NCBI GenBank assembly: GCA_963763115.1
Contig: CAVXNM010000025.1
Span: forward strand, 1 to 64,000
Direction: 5' to 3'
Source: CAVQCA01 sp963763115
GTDB taxonomy: Bacteria > Pseudomonadota > Gammaproteobacteria > UBA9214
DNA: 64,000 bases
Positions 37,494 to 45,714 of this stretch are shown in pieces. The notes under the pieces are model-generated. The model did not search any database. It saw only the letters and a list, made by a program, of their open reading frames with translations, and was not told the origin of the DNA. The number at the start of each line of letters is the position of its first letter. Positions within the stretch are counted from its first letter, which is position 1. A program made the translations under genes and the position numbers.

Positions 37494-38578
37494 GCACACC
37501 CGGCCCGAAACGCATCCTTGCCCTCGACGGGGGGGGTGTGCGGGGTTCACTTACCCTGGGCTTTCTCGAGGAAATCGAACGCCAGCTGCGTGAACGCCAT
37601 GGCCGGCCGGATCTGCGGTTATGTGATTACTTTGATTTGATCGGCGGCACCAGCGCCGGCTCTACTCTGGCTGCGGCACTGGCCATAGGTATGGACATGG
37701 AGTCGCTTACAACAAAGGCTCGGTCTGTCACTGGAAGGGTCTTCTCCAAGCCCAGCTGGAAAAAATGGCAAGCCTGGTTCGACTCCGAGCCATTCAAAAA
37801 GGATTTAGCTGAAATCTTCGGTGACCTCACGCTCGGCAGTTCAGAGATCGAGACTGGCCTGTGTATTGTGACAAAACGTGCAGACACTCGCAGTACTTGG
37901 CCACTGCTTAACCATCCCGGCGGGCGCTACTACGAAAAGAACCGCAACATCCTGTTGCGGAACGCCATTTATGCAAGCACAGCCGCACCCTATTTCTTCG
38001 TTCCCGTCAAGTTTGACGTCGGCCAGGGCGAGCACGGCGCCTTTGTCGATGGCGGCGTTAGCATGGCCAATAATCCAGCCCTGCAGCTGTTGCTGATCGC
38101 CACCCTGAAAGGCTTTCCCTTTCATTGGCCAGTCGGTGAAGACCAATTGTCGCTGGTCTCAATCGGGACCGGCCACTGGCATCGGCGCGACCCCGTCGAC
38201 CAGGTCGCCAATGCCAAAGCCTGGGACTGGACGCGTGAGGTACCGACCATGCTGATGGAGGACGCTAATGTCCAGGTTCAGCTCCTGCTCCAGTACCTCT
38301 CACGCACACCTACTCCGCGGACCATCGACAACGAGGTTGGTGATCTTGCCAACGACCTGCTCACACCCGAGCCAGCCCTCAGCTATGTCCGCTATGATGT
38401 GCAACTCGAGCAGGCATATTTAAAGGCTCTCGGCTTCGAGGAAAGCGTAGAGCGAATCACAAGGCTGCGCAGCATGAGCGCGGACGAAAACCGGGATCTG
38501 TTATTTGAGATCGGTCGCGCAGCGGCCAGGCGTCAGGTCGAGTCGGAGCATTTCCGGGCGGTGTTTGACATCAATTAA
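37466..38578 (+). CDS. Patatin-like phospholipase, CapV-like predicted effector
   Basis: A 370-residue serine-aspartate lipase fold. All signatures are present: the oxyanion loop LDGGGVRG (residues 20-27), the nucleophile elbow GGTSAGS (Ser63) and the catalytic DGG (Asp195 in VDGGVSMAN). Cytosolic patatins of this size are activated in CBASS by cyclic nucleotides and degrade membrane phospholipids. It is followed after 105 bases by a SLOG/four-TM gene on the same strand, and no CD-NTase is visible nearby. Upstream ribosome-binding sequence is weak. Length and active site are intact. An effector role is inferred from family and neighbourhood. Confidence 0.87.
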   Translation: MASNILERLSTPGPKRILALDGGGVRGSLTLGFLEEIERQLRERHGRPDLRLCDYFDLIGGTSAGSTLAAALAIGMDMESLTTKARSVTGRVFSKPSWKKWQAWFDSEPFKKDLAEIFGDLTLGSSEIETGLCIVTKRADTRSTWPLLNHPGGRYYEKNRNILLRNAIYASTAAPYFFVPVKFDVGQGEHGAFVDGGVSMANNPALQLLLIATLKGFPFHWPVGEDQLSLVSIGTGHWHRRDPVDQVANAKAWDWTREVPTMLMEDANVQVQLLLQYLSRTPTPRTIDNEVGDLANDLLTPEPALSYVRYDVQLEQAYLKALGFEESVERITRLRSMSADENRDLLFEIGRAAARRQVESEHFRAVFDIN

Positions 38579-38582
38579 CTGT

Positions 38583-38602
38583 GATCTCTCTAATGAGAGA
38601 TC
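38583..38602 (+). promoter_or_regulatory. Perfect 8-bp hairpin between patatin and SLOG genes
   Basis: GATCTCTC TAAT GAGAGATC forms a perfect stem with a 4-base loop, 4 bases after the patatin stop. There is no T-tract after it, so it is more likely an mRNA-stability or attenuation element than a terminator. Confidence 0.4.
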
Positions 38603-38683
38603 CAAAGAAGATCCCATGGTTGGCCCGCGGCACGTGCATGCGCACGGCTGCCGGGCGTTCCCATTAAGACAGGAGTATTGATC

Positions 38684-40339
38684 ATGCCTGCGTCGAGTAG
38701 CAATTCCAGCCTGCCCTGCATTGTCCAGGTTGGATTTGCCGGTTCGCGGCATCTGTTTCCCGACACGCTGGAGCGTGCCACTCTTCGGTCCTTCGAGCAC
38801 GATCTGGAAGTCATGTTGACCGATCGCTTGCAGTCCCTGAAGCACGAACTACATCTTGGCCCAAATCACCACTTCTGCGGCATTTCCCAGGTCGCGATTG
38901 GCGCAGACCTGATCTTCAGCCGAGCCTGCACGGCGCTTGATATTCCACAGCGAGTATTTCTTCCGCAGCATGAGGATGCCTATCTGGCCGCGACCGGGAA
39001 CGACGGAACACCCGATTTCCCGGATACGGAACGGCGCGAGGCTGAGACGCTGCTGCACAGTAAGCATGTTATAGAACGCAGACTCGTGAGTCATGCTGCC
39101 GACCGTACACAGCGCTTCGAGGACACAAACCTTGAAATCATTGCCGAAAGTGACGTCGTGATCTGCCTGGTTCGCGCGGGTGGGAACAACAAGCGCGGCG
39201 GTACGGCGCAACTTATAAAACTGGCTAGCGAACGTGAGATACCTGCTCTGATATTCGAAGTCTCTGTCCAGGGCGGCAAGCTGGAGACGAATGAGTACCG
39301 GGATGTGCCTGAGCACTTCGATAACTTCGACCCTCCAGAACTACCAATCTTAGCAAAAGCACTCCCTGTGCAAACAGCTGGTGCGGAACCTCAACTGCCC
39401 ACCATCAGTGAGTTCATCGACCTCGTGAAAACTCATTACAGTAGGCTGGCGAAGCAGCATAAAGAAAGATTCACAGATATTACACGGATCATTATCGGCA
39501 CCTATATCCTCGCCACCCTGTTAGCTACGGTCGTGCTGGCCAGCCATGCCTCTCAGAGTGGGGAGTACAAAGTGGAAAGTGACGCAATCCCATGGGCCTT
39601 TATTCTGCTACTGGGAGAGTTGGGGGCATTGTTTACGGGCTTCTTCGCCCACAGATATCAACACGAGTTAAAATTTTCCAGCAATTGGGCACTGAACCGT
39701 CTGACTGCGGAAATTAGCCGGTCGGTGCAGTCGCTCGGCAAGCTCCACATGCCACTTGATTACCTGTTCCGTCTGCAGCTTCCCGATAATCTGCTACCGC
39801 TGCTACGCACCATGAATGTCCTGCATCTTCGGGCGGTTCGTGATGTCGATGAGAAATCGTGGGATGAGATACGTCGGTCCTATTTGAATAATCGACTGAT
39901 AAATCTCAAAAGCGGACAGATTCCGTACTATCGACAGAAGAGTGAAAAAGAACGCCACTACCTGGACATGGCCAACGCAACATTCATGACTTGCTCCCTG
40001 CTGGCCATTATGGCAACCATGACCAAGCTGGCAACGCTTTCGGGGATTTTGCATCTGCCACTCGCCTGGGACGGGCTTGCAACGGGTAGTCTCGGTACTG
40101 CGGCGATCGTTCTTCCTGTCTTGGCGGTTGGCGCCCTGTCCTGGGCCGCCGCCCAGGATTATGAGGCGCGAGTAAAAACGTTCGCGAAAACTACTTACAT
40201 ACTCGAAAATCAGTGCAAACAATTAGAAACAGTTTCTTCACAAAGCGGATTTCAACGCTTGGTCGAGGCGACCGAGCTGGAACTGCTGGGCGAAACAGCG
40301 GAATGGTATTCGCGACACGTTTTTGCCAAAGCGACGTGA
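38684..40339 (+). CDS. SLOG-domain protein with four C-terminal transmembrane helices
   Basis: A 551-residue protein from ATG 38684 (ribosome-binding site CAGGAG). The N-terminal about 200 residues fit the SLOG (Rossmann-like, DprA/LOG-related) ligand-sensing fold: QVGFAGSRHLF, ISQVAIGADLIFSRACTAL, and the RGGTAQLIKLASEREIPAL segment with the GGT nucleotide-binding signature. The C-terminal half has four helices at about residues 268-290, 303-326, 420-446 and 460-485, with a long amphipathic stretch between pairs, like the SLATT/S-4TM pore modules predicted in nucleotide-activated conflict systems. So it looks like a sensor-plus-pore effector. Downstream and convergent is a TIR-TM protein. 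The fold assignment rests on motif shape, not a search. Confidence 0.68.
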   Translation: MPASSSNSSLPCIVQVGFAGSRHLFPDTLERATLRSFEHDLEVMLTDRLQSLKHELHLGPNHHFCGISQVAIGADLIFSRACTALDIPQRVFLPQHEDAYLAATGNDGTPDFPDTERREAETLLHSKHVIERRLVSHAADRTQRFEDTNLEIIAESDVVICLVRAGGNNKRGGTAQLIKLASEREIPALIFEVSVQGGKLETNEYRDVPEHFDNFDPPELPILAKALPVQTAGAEPQLPTISEFIDLVKTHYSRLAKQHKERFTDITRIIIGTYILATLLATVVLASHASQSGEYKVESDAIPWAFILLLGELGALFTGFFAHRYQHELKFSSNWALNRLTAEISRSVQSLGKLHMPLDYLFRLQLPDNLLPLLRTMNVLHLRAVRDVDEKSWDEIRRSYLNNRLINLKSGQIPYYRQKSEKERHYLDMANATFMTCSLLAIMATMTKLATLSGILHLPLAWDGLATGSLGTAAIVLPVLAVGALSWAAAQDYEARVKTFAKTTYILENQCKQLETVSSQSGFQRLVEATELELLGETAEWYSRHVFAKAT

Positions 40340-40378
40340 ATCCAGGCAAGGTGCAGGTTATCCGCCCGGGTTCCGTTC

Positions 40379-41284
40379 TTAATCGAACAGCTTTCTGGCT
40401 TGATCAGGATAACTGCTGGATTCGATGAGTCTGTCTATTTGATTGTCTGAAAGACCATCGGGAGCATACTGGGCAAAGGCATTGATCGTTTTGTAGCGTT
40501 CGCCGGCTTTGACAGGATCGATTATCTTTACCAGCTCGTCGTAGGACAGTGATCTGGGCAGACGGGATTTCAGCAATTCGAGTGCCTGAAGACGGTAAGC
40601 GCTGTTCGAAACGATTCTCAGCATCTGATCCACAGTCAATGCGCTGGGGGCAAAGCTTGCGAACTCCTTGATCGTATTGAAGCGATCGGCACCCTTGGTT
40701 GGGTCGACGATCTTCAGAAAGTCTTCATAGGAAAGTGTGCTGGGCAAACGGTTCTGCAGGAGTTGCAATCCCTGCAGGCGATACGCACTGGACTCCAGCA
40801 GTGTCAGCACCTGGTCTGTCGTCAGGGAATCCGGGGCCTGGTTCGCGAATTCCTTGATGGTATTGAAGCGCTCGGCGCCCTTGGTCGGATCGACGATCTT
40901 CAGAAAGTCTTCATAGGAAAGTGTGCGGGGCAATCGTTTCTGCAGGAGTTGCAATCCCTGCAGGCGATACGCGCTGGACTCCAGCAGTGTCAGCACCTGG
41001 TCTGTCGTCAGGGAATCCGGGGCCTGGCTTGCGAATTCCTTGATGGTATTGAAGCGTTCGGCGCCTTTGGTAGGATCCACGATTTTCAGGAAGTCTTCAT
41101 AGGAAAGTGTACGGGGTAATCGTTTCTGCAGGAGCTGCAATGCCTGCAGGCGATACGCACTCGTATCAATAATCGCCAGCGCCTGGTCGCTACTCAGTTT
41201 GTTGGGGAGAATATTCTCGAATGTCTGTATTGCCTGGTAACGCTGGGCACCGGACTTGCCTTCTAGGGATTTCAGCAGCGAGCT
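40379..41284 (-). repeat. Tandem 186-bp coding repeats in the TIR protein gene
   Basis: Five units, four of 62 codons or nearly so: 41284-41111, 41110-40925, 40924-40739, 40738-40553 and 40552-40379 (minus strand). Each opens like TLSYEDFLKIVDPTKGAERF, and the two central units differ in only a few residues. Near-identical DNA between neighbouring units suggests recent unequal exchange. The encoded repeat has two helices. Confidence 0.85.
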
Positions 41285-42073
41285 GATCGAAACCGTATCG
41301 TCCTGCCCTTCCTCGACAAAACCGGGATTGCCGACTTCCTCCTCGCGCAGTGATGCAGTGTGGTTCGAGCCTGCCTGGACACGAGCTACTGCAGGAATCG
41401 GGTCATCAGGAATTGCGGATGACCACACCTCAACCTGTTCGTTCGATGGCAGTGTATATTCACGGTTTTCAGCCTGCTGAGGATTCCCCGGCTCTGTCGC
41501 GGACGGATCGGCAAGAAAATATTTCACGCTCAGCGCTGCCCCGGCCAGGATCAGTAATCCCGCTGCTGTCAGCGCAACACGTTGCAGGGGCTTCCCAGGT
41601 GCCGCGCTTCCGGAGGGAGCAGGCGCCTGGACCGGTGCCGCTGCTGTCGTACCTGCTCCGCCCTGGCTGTCTCCACTGACCACAATGTTGATAGCCTCTA
41701 CCAGTCGATCCATGTACTGTTCCAAAGGAGGTTTCCAGGCATCAATCCAGTGATGACTAGAAATGAAGAGTTCGAGAGACTGGGAAGGCTTGACCTCGCG
41801 TACCCGTATCGGAAATATCGGTTTTCCCTGGCTGACCGCGCGTTCAACTTCCCGTTTTACAAAAGTGGAATCATTTGCATTCTCCGAGAGCACCAGAACC
41901 ATGACCGCACTCTGGGCGATGCCCCGTACGATCTCCGCAGCATACTCCTGGCCGGGTCTCACATCGCGCGGCGCTATCCAGCAGCTGATTCCCGATTTCT
42001 CCAGGAAGGCGGTGATTTTTTCCGCTGCGCCACTGTCTTTCGAGGCATGCGAAATGAAGGCAGTTCTATCCAT
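40379..42073 (-). CDS. TIR-domain membrane protein with tandem helical repeats
   Basis: A 564-residue protein from ATG 42073 (GTG 42085 is an alternative). The N-terminal TIR domain has TAFISHASKDSGAAEKITAF, CWIAPRDVRPGQEYAAEIV and VLVLSENANDSTFVKREVER, including the Glu in the E-V-E-R region that would be catalytic. TIR domains of this bacterial type cleave NAD+ or make ADP-ribose signals. One transmembrane helix follows (LTAAGLLILAGAALSVKYFL) after a Pro/Ala/Gly-rich linker. The C-terminal half is five helical repeats of about 62 residues (DUF4476-like), which would be outside the membrane from the TIR domain. It is convergent with the patatin/SLOG pair (stop-to-stop gap 39 bases). It looks intact. 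Confidence 0.8.
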   Translation of the reverse strand: MDRTAFISHASKDSGAAEKITAFLEKSGISCWIAPRDVRPGQEYAAEIVRGIAQSAVMVLVLSENANDSTFVKREVERAVSQGKPIFPIRVREVKPSQSLELFISSHHWIDAWKPPLEQYMDRLVEAINIVVSGDSQGGAGTTAAAPVQAPAPSGSAAPGKPLQRVALTAAGLLILAGAALSVKYFLADPSATEPGNPQQAENREYTLPSNEQVEVWSSAIPDDPIPAVARVQAGSNHTASLREEEVGNPGFVEEGQDDTVSISSLLKSLEGKSGAQRYQAIQTFENILPNKLSSDQALAIIDTSAYRLQALQLLQKRLPRTLSYEDFLKIVDPTKGAERFNTIKEFASQAPDSLTTDQVLTLLESSAYRLQGLQLLQKRLPRTLSYEDFLKIVDPTKGAERFNTIKEFANQAPDSLTTDQVLTLLESSAYRLQGLQLLQNRLPSTLSYEDFLKIVDPTKGADRFNTIKEFASFAPSALTVDQMLRIVSNSAYRLQALELLKSRLPRSLSYDELVKIIDPVKAGERYKTINAFAQYAPDGLSDNQIDRLIESSSYPDQARKLFD

Positions 42074-42378
42074 GCAAGTGGCCACTCGGATGTTTCGGTC
42101 CCGGCCGGCGGAAGATGACAGCTTTCCCGACGCTGCTCCGGATCCTGCAGTGCCATGAACCGGTAGTTGTTCCTGGTCTATTCATTCCATAAATCCGGTC
42201 CAGCTTCGGTCGGTATCAATTGATACTAACTGTATAATTGATACGCAAAAAATGCCCTGTGCGTGACGTATTCACAAATAGTACCTGAAAACGACAACGT
42301 ATTTTGCCACAGAAGGCCCGGTAGAACGCCACCGCATCAGCGTCTCAACATACAGTTTTCAGCTGTCTGATATTTTCT

Positions 42379-42603
42379 TCAGGATTTCGTTGGCTTCCTT
42401 TTCCGCTGCTTCACGTGAGGGGGGATGCCATAGACAGCCATTTTTGCCCAGATAACGACTTCCGACGCACTGGGATCGTTAAAGCCGGGGATATTCATAT
42501 CCTGAATTTCGCACGCGGCGTTGTAGGCGGAGATTTTGCCCTCCGAATATCTCTTCAGGATGGGAAAGAAGTGTTTGTCTGGCTCTGCAACCTTAATCGG
42601 CAT
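42379..42603 (-). CDS. Small protein of unknown function
   Basis: A 74-residue frame with protein-like composition (AEPDKHFFPILKRYSEGKIS, then AYNAACEIQDMNIPGFNDPS and EVVIWAKMAVYGIPPHVK). A GGGAAGG sequence lies before ATG 42603. It ends in a basic tail. It resembles small antitoxin-like or DUF proteins in size, but I recognise no family. It sits at the right edge of the island, upstream of the tRNA-like fragment. Confidence 0.45.
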   Translation of the reverse strand: MPIKVAEPDKHFFPILKRYSEGKISAYNAACEIQDMNIPGFNDPSASEVVIWAKMAVYGIPPHVKQRKRKPTKS

Positions 42604-42907
42604 ACTTGGGTACCTTCCCGCTAACCTCGAATGAATGGTTCACGTCCATGCTCATTGGGCGCGTTGGTTAGGATTTTGTCTCATGTCGCGTCGGTATTAG
42701 CGGTGAAGCCTTTCTTTTCCCGATATGCAGTAAAGCGTGCATCGTCGCGGCATTGATGTTCGCATCCTTGCGAAATCGTCTTTCGCTTCAGACTAGCAGA
42801 CGCATCAGGCGTACGACAGCGCATGGCCGATGCTCGATCAGCAAACGCAAAAGTCCCGCATCCAGTTGTTGCGAGTCTCTTTGAGCTGAGATAAGTCTTT
42901 GTTTTAA
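42604..42907. other. Island edge, nothing recognised
   Basis: About 300 bases before the right tRNA-like fragment. Short open frames exist on both strands but none resembles a protein. It probably consists of decayed island sequence. Confidence 0.35.
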
Positions 42908-42951
42908 TGATGGGTCGTGTTGGATTCGAACCAATGACCATCGGATTTTTG
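42908..42951 (-). other. tRNA-like 3' fragment (candidate attachment site, right)
   Basis: On the minus strand the run AAAAATCCGATGG ... GGTTCGAATCC ... ACGACCCATCA parallels the left fragment (25946-25991) with a different anticodon-loop start and T-stem sequence and a mutated CCA. It is therefore either a decayed or a second attachment copy. The motif CCCCACAAAATCCCCAC lies 38 bases further on. Confidence 0.55.
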
Positions 42952-43091
42952 GTCCAGAAATAGGTAAGAATTCAACTGTGGGATCCAATCCCCACAAAAT
43001 CCCCACAATCAGATCTTGGTGATATAAGAATAATCAGTAACCAATTGATTAAACAGGGAGTCGCGTAGTACTCAGACCTGCGATCTACGTC

Positions 43092-43217
43092 TTAAAAGTA
43101 CAGAAAGGCAATTTATCAGCCTTTTTATTCAACAACTTACCGTGGCACCCGTTGCAACTTGTGCACCATGATGCATAACGATGCGTAACTGATCCCCGCA
43201 AAAGTCCCGCAGGGATT
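43092..43217 (+). repeat. 126-bp direct repeat, right copy
   Basis: The partner of 25984-26109, in the same orientation. It stops 20 bases before the parE-like gene, while the left copy stops about 400 bases before vapBC, so each copy is followed by a toxin-antitoxin module. The interval from the tRNA-like fragment to this repeat (42952-43091) has no counterpart at the left end. Confidence 0.8.
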
Positions 43218-43237
43218 TCTGCCTGTCACCTGGCGGG

Positions 43238-43552
43238 CTATGCGGTCTTTGAATCCGGATCGAGATGCAGCAGTCGTTCACTATGCCAGACACGCACAAT
43301 CCTCACGCGCTTCGTATCGTGACGGTAAACAATTCGAAACGGCGGATGAATCAACTCCCGGAGGAATGATTGCTCAAATTCGGGAACTACCCGGCCTATG
43401 TCAGGATGATCGACAAGCGTCTCGACCCGTTGAAAGATCTCAGCTAGCAACCGTTCACCGATATCGGACACGCCCTGCCCCGTATACCAGGCCTTGATCT
43501 CCTCGAGATCATGCAATGCCGATTCTGCGAAGCTGATAACAACCCGCTGCAT
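43238..43552 (-). CDS. parE: ParE/RelE-family toxin
   Basis: A 104-residue toxin with the typical ParE pattern: an opening VVISFAESALHDLEEIKAWY, LVDHPDIGRVVPEF in the middle, LRELIHPPFRIVYRHDTKRV and IVRVWHSERLL at the end. ParE-type proteins poison gyrase or, in RelE members, cleave ribosome-bound mRNA; the lack of obvious RelE catalytic residues favours ParE-like. It follows the antitoxin gene with a 4-base gap. The frame is intact. Confidence 0.85.
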   Translation of the reverse strand: MQRVVISFAESALHDLEEIKAWYTGQGVSDIGERLLAEIFQRVETLVDHPDIGRVVPEFEQSFLRELIHPPFRIVYRHDTKRVRIVRVWHSERLLHLDPDSKTA

Positions 43553-43556
43553 TGAT

Positions 43557-43826
43557 CTATTTCAATCCCAGCCGCTTCCTGGCTGCTGCAAGTGAAACTT
43601 CCCGCCCGGCTTCCAGATCCGCCAGACCCTCCACGACTGCGCGCATAAAGGCGCGCTCCTCCTCTGTTTGTTCAAAATCGGCCACGGACTGGACCACGGC
43701 AACACCGCGGCCACGGCTGGTAAGGAGTACCGGCCGATGCGCTTCCGATACATGTTTCACCACACGACCGGGATTGGTTTTCAGATCGGTAAGAGGAATG
43801 ACATCCTCTGAAAATTTCGTGCTCAT
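43557..43826 (-). CDS. Phd/YefM-family antitoxin
   Basis: An 89-residue antitoxin with the Phd/YefM opening DVIPLTDLKTNPGRVVKHVS and PVLLTSRGRGVAVVQSVADF, and a helical C-terminal region that neutralises the toxin. I chose ATG 43826, preceded by CGGAG; the longer frame to 43913 lacks a ribosome-binding site and crosses the operator. It is transcribed first, ahead of the toxin. The C-terminal about 25 residues (VSLAAARKRLGLK) complete the wrap. Confidence 0.86.
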   Translation of the reverse strand: MSTKFSEDVIPLTDLKTNPGRVVKHVSEAHRPVLLTSRGRGVAVVQSVADFEQTEEERAFMRAVVEGLADLEAGREVSLAAARKRLGLK

Positions 43827-43845
43827 GGCAACTCCGAATGAACCA

Positions 43846-43892
43846 TTAACAGGTCTTATTTTAGCACCTGTTAAGTATATCAACAACAGGTC
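43846..43892. promoter_or_regulatory. Toxin-antitoxin operator
   Basis: TTAACAGGT (43846-43854) and ACCTGTTAA (43865-43873) form a perfect 9-bp inverted repeat, and a third CAACAGGTC follows at 43884. It lies 20 bases upstream of the antitoxin start on the minus strand, where Phd-type repressors bind. Confidence 0.7.
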
Positions 43893-44521
43893 TCTTATTG
43901 ATAGAGCAAGCATCTGCGTAGCAAGTTCGTGTGTATGGCGAATTAGCAGTTCTAACCTGAAAACAAAAACCTGGACGGACTTGCCCTCGATGGCTGGTTA
44001 CCCTACGGGCGTCGAAGTACTCGGCGACCGCCGCTTGTACCCGTCAAGGGCTATCGGTGAATCCACGCCGCGCCTCCTATCGCCTACCTATTAAGTTCAG
44101 AATAACGGACGAAAGCGGATGCTCGATGCTCCGGATTGAAAGATTTCCCGGCCCTGAGGCACGTAGGTAATCGGCAGCCGCGATCAGGTGCGGATGATGC
44201 CGACTTAAGTGGGGCAAGGGCAACAAAGCCAGCGTGACGGAGGCGACTGAAGGCTGTTTTGGCTTAAAAGCGGTGACATTCGGCACTTTGAGCGAACGAC
44301 CGCTTAGTGATCCGCAAGCCGACTTTATGTGACGCCACGACGAGCGACGGCTCCTGGCCGAGAGTTGTCGAAATCGGGCACCGCATCAGCGGGGTTCATT
44401 TGCCATAGGAACGTTTTGTATCAGCGATTCCGGACGTTCCCATCCTGCAATCGCACTTCGACTGTCGGCGAAATTCCGACCTGCGGCTCAAAAGAAAACG
44501 GCCTCTGAAGGAGCCACTGTC
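43893..44521. other. Intergenic stretch, probably decayed coding sequence
   Basis: About 630 bases with no intact gene. Short pieces (for example VVEIGHRISGVHLP near 44363-44404, + strand) look protein-like, but frames are repeatedly closed and I recognise no family. No RNA gene is seen. Confidence 0.35.
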
Positions 44522-45556
44522 TCAGCTTTGATCCGAAGCATTGAAAACCGGTTGGAACATGCGACGGTATTGACTGGGTGTGAGGCCCGTACTGCGCTTG
44601 AACAAGCGGCGGAAGAATGACGGGTCTTCGTAACTGACTTCCACGCTGATTTCATCCACGGGCATTTGTCCGGATTCCAGTAGCTGCTTGGCCGCTTCGA
44701 TGCGCAAGTTTTGCAAATATTCAATGAGCGAAGTTCCGGTCGCTGTCTTGAAGCGCCGCTTCAGGGTGCGTTCGGGAATGTTTGCCAACTCGACTACCTG
44801 CCTGATGGCGTCACACTCCCGGAAGTGCTCGCCCAGCCACTGTTCGCAGGTACGCACCACGGAATCCGCATGCAGATTCCTGCGCACCAGCGTCGCATAG
44901 GGCAACTGACCTTCACCGTGCCATTTTAGAAGGTACACCTTGGCAATTCGCAGCGCCTCACCCGGACTGCCATAGCGCGAAATGATATGTATGGCGAGAT
45001 CATGCCAGGAGGTTGTACCACCCGCGGTGACGATGCGGCCCGCTGCATCGGTAAACACCAGGTTCGGTTCTGGACGGAAGCGGACTTTCGGATAGTACTT
45101 GCTGAAAAGGTCCTGATAGCCCCAGTGCGATGTGGCATCGCAACCATCGAGCAAACCCGTCTCGGCCAGCATGACGGCACCGGAGCAGGCGGAATAGATC
45201 GCGCTGCCTTCTCTATGCATATGGCGTATCCATTCCATGAGCTCTGGATAGCGCCCATGGATGTTCTCGTCCGGCCCCAGCCAGAGCTCAGGTAATATCA
45301 GTACGCTGGCGGCGGGATTGTCAGTAATCGAGCAATCGGGGTGAACTGGAATCCTGTTGCCGCAGGTGAATGTGTCCCCGCTGGGGGCGACGATGCGGAC
45401 CCGAAACAGGGTCTGTTCCGTCCCATCTCGCACCAGTGTCTGCCAGATGTTTCCGGCGGCCAGCAGCACATCCAGCATGCCATAGAGTGCGGAACCTGCA
45501 GTCTCCGGAACTGCAACAATCAAGACCTCCACCGGGTCTTTTCTGAAGCCTTTCAT
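44522..45556 (-). CDS. GlxA-family transcriptional regulator (DJ-1/PfpI-like domain + AraC HTH)
   Basis: A 344-residue regulator from ATG 45556 (earlier in-frame TTG starts lack ribosome-binding sites). The N-terminal DJ-1/PfpI-like amidotransferase-type fold shows VLILPELWLGP and the nucleophile-elbow-like SACSGAVMLAETGLLDG with Cys. The C-terminal AraC/XylS double helix-turn-helix shows IPERTLKRRFKTATGTSLIE, then ISVEVSYEDPSFFRRLFKRS and LTPSQYRRMF. Such proteins activate genes for stress or nitrogen metabolism; the ligand is unknown. It is divergent from the OsmC-like gene with a 158-base gap, so it may control that gene. Confidence 0.87.
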   Translation of the reverse strand: MKGFRKDPVEVLIVAVPETAGSALYGMLDVLLAAGNIWQTLVRDGTEQTLFRVRIVAPSGDTFTCGNRIPVHPDCSITDNPAASVLILPELWLGPDENIHGRYPELMEWIRHMHREGSAIYSACSGAVMLAETGLLDGCDATSHWGYQDLFSKYYPKVRFRPEPNLVFTDAAGRIVTAGGTTSWHDLAIHIISRYGSPGEALRIAKVYLLKWHGEGQLPYATLVRRNLHADSVVRTCEQWLGEHFRECDAIRQVVELANIPERTLKRRFKTATGTSLIEYLQNLRIEAAKQLLESGQMPVDEISVEVSYEDPSFFRRLFKRSTGLTPSQYRRMFQPVFNASDQS

Positions 45557-45714
45557 CTCATCAACATCAATTTGTGGCACAAATGCCCCGTTTCTGTCCA
45601 AATTCCATCTTATGGGTCTGCCTGTCAAGGACTATCGTAAAGCTGAAGTCGCTAGCACGATCTCATCGTCAACGCGATACATCAAGCAACCAAACACTGG
45701 CAAGGAGAACGACT

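Noticed and set aside
40679..41119. Regularly spaced repeats, considered as a CRISPR array
   Set aside because: The unit is 186 bp with no unique spacers and lies in frame in a protein gene; it encodes helical repeats.
42617..42673. attC-like sequence (CGCTAACCTC ... GCGTTGGTTAGG)
   Set aside because: The arms pair poorly, and the only nearby gene reads the wrong way with its 5' end, not its 3' end, next to the site.
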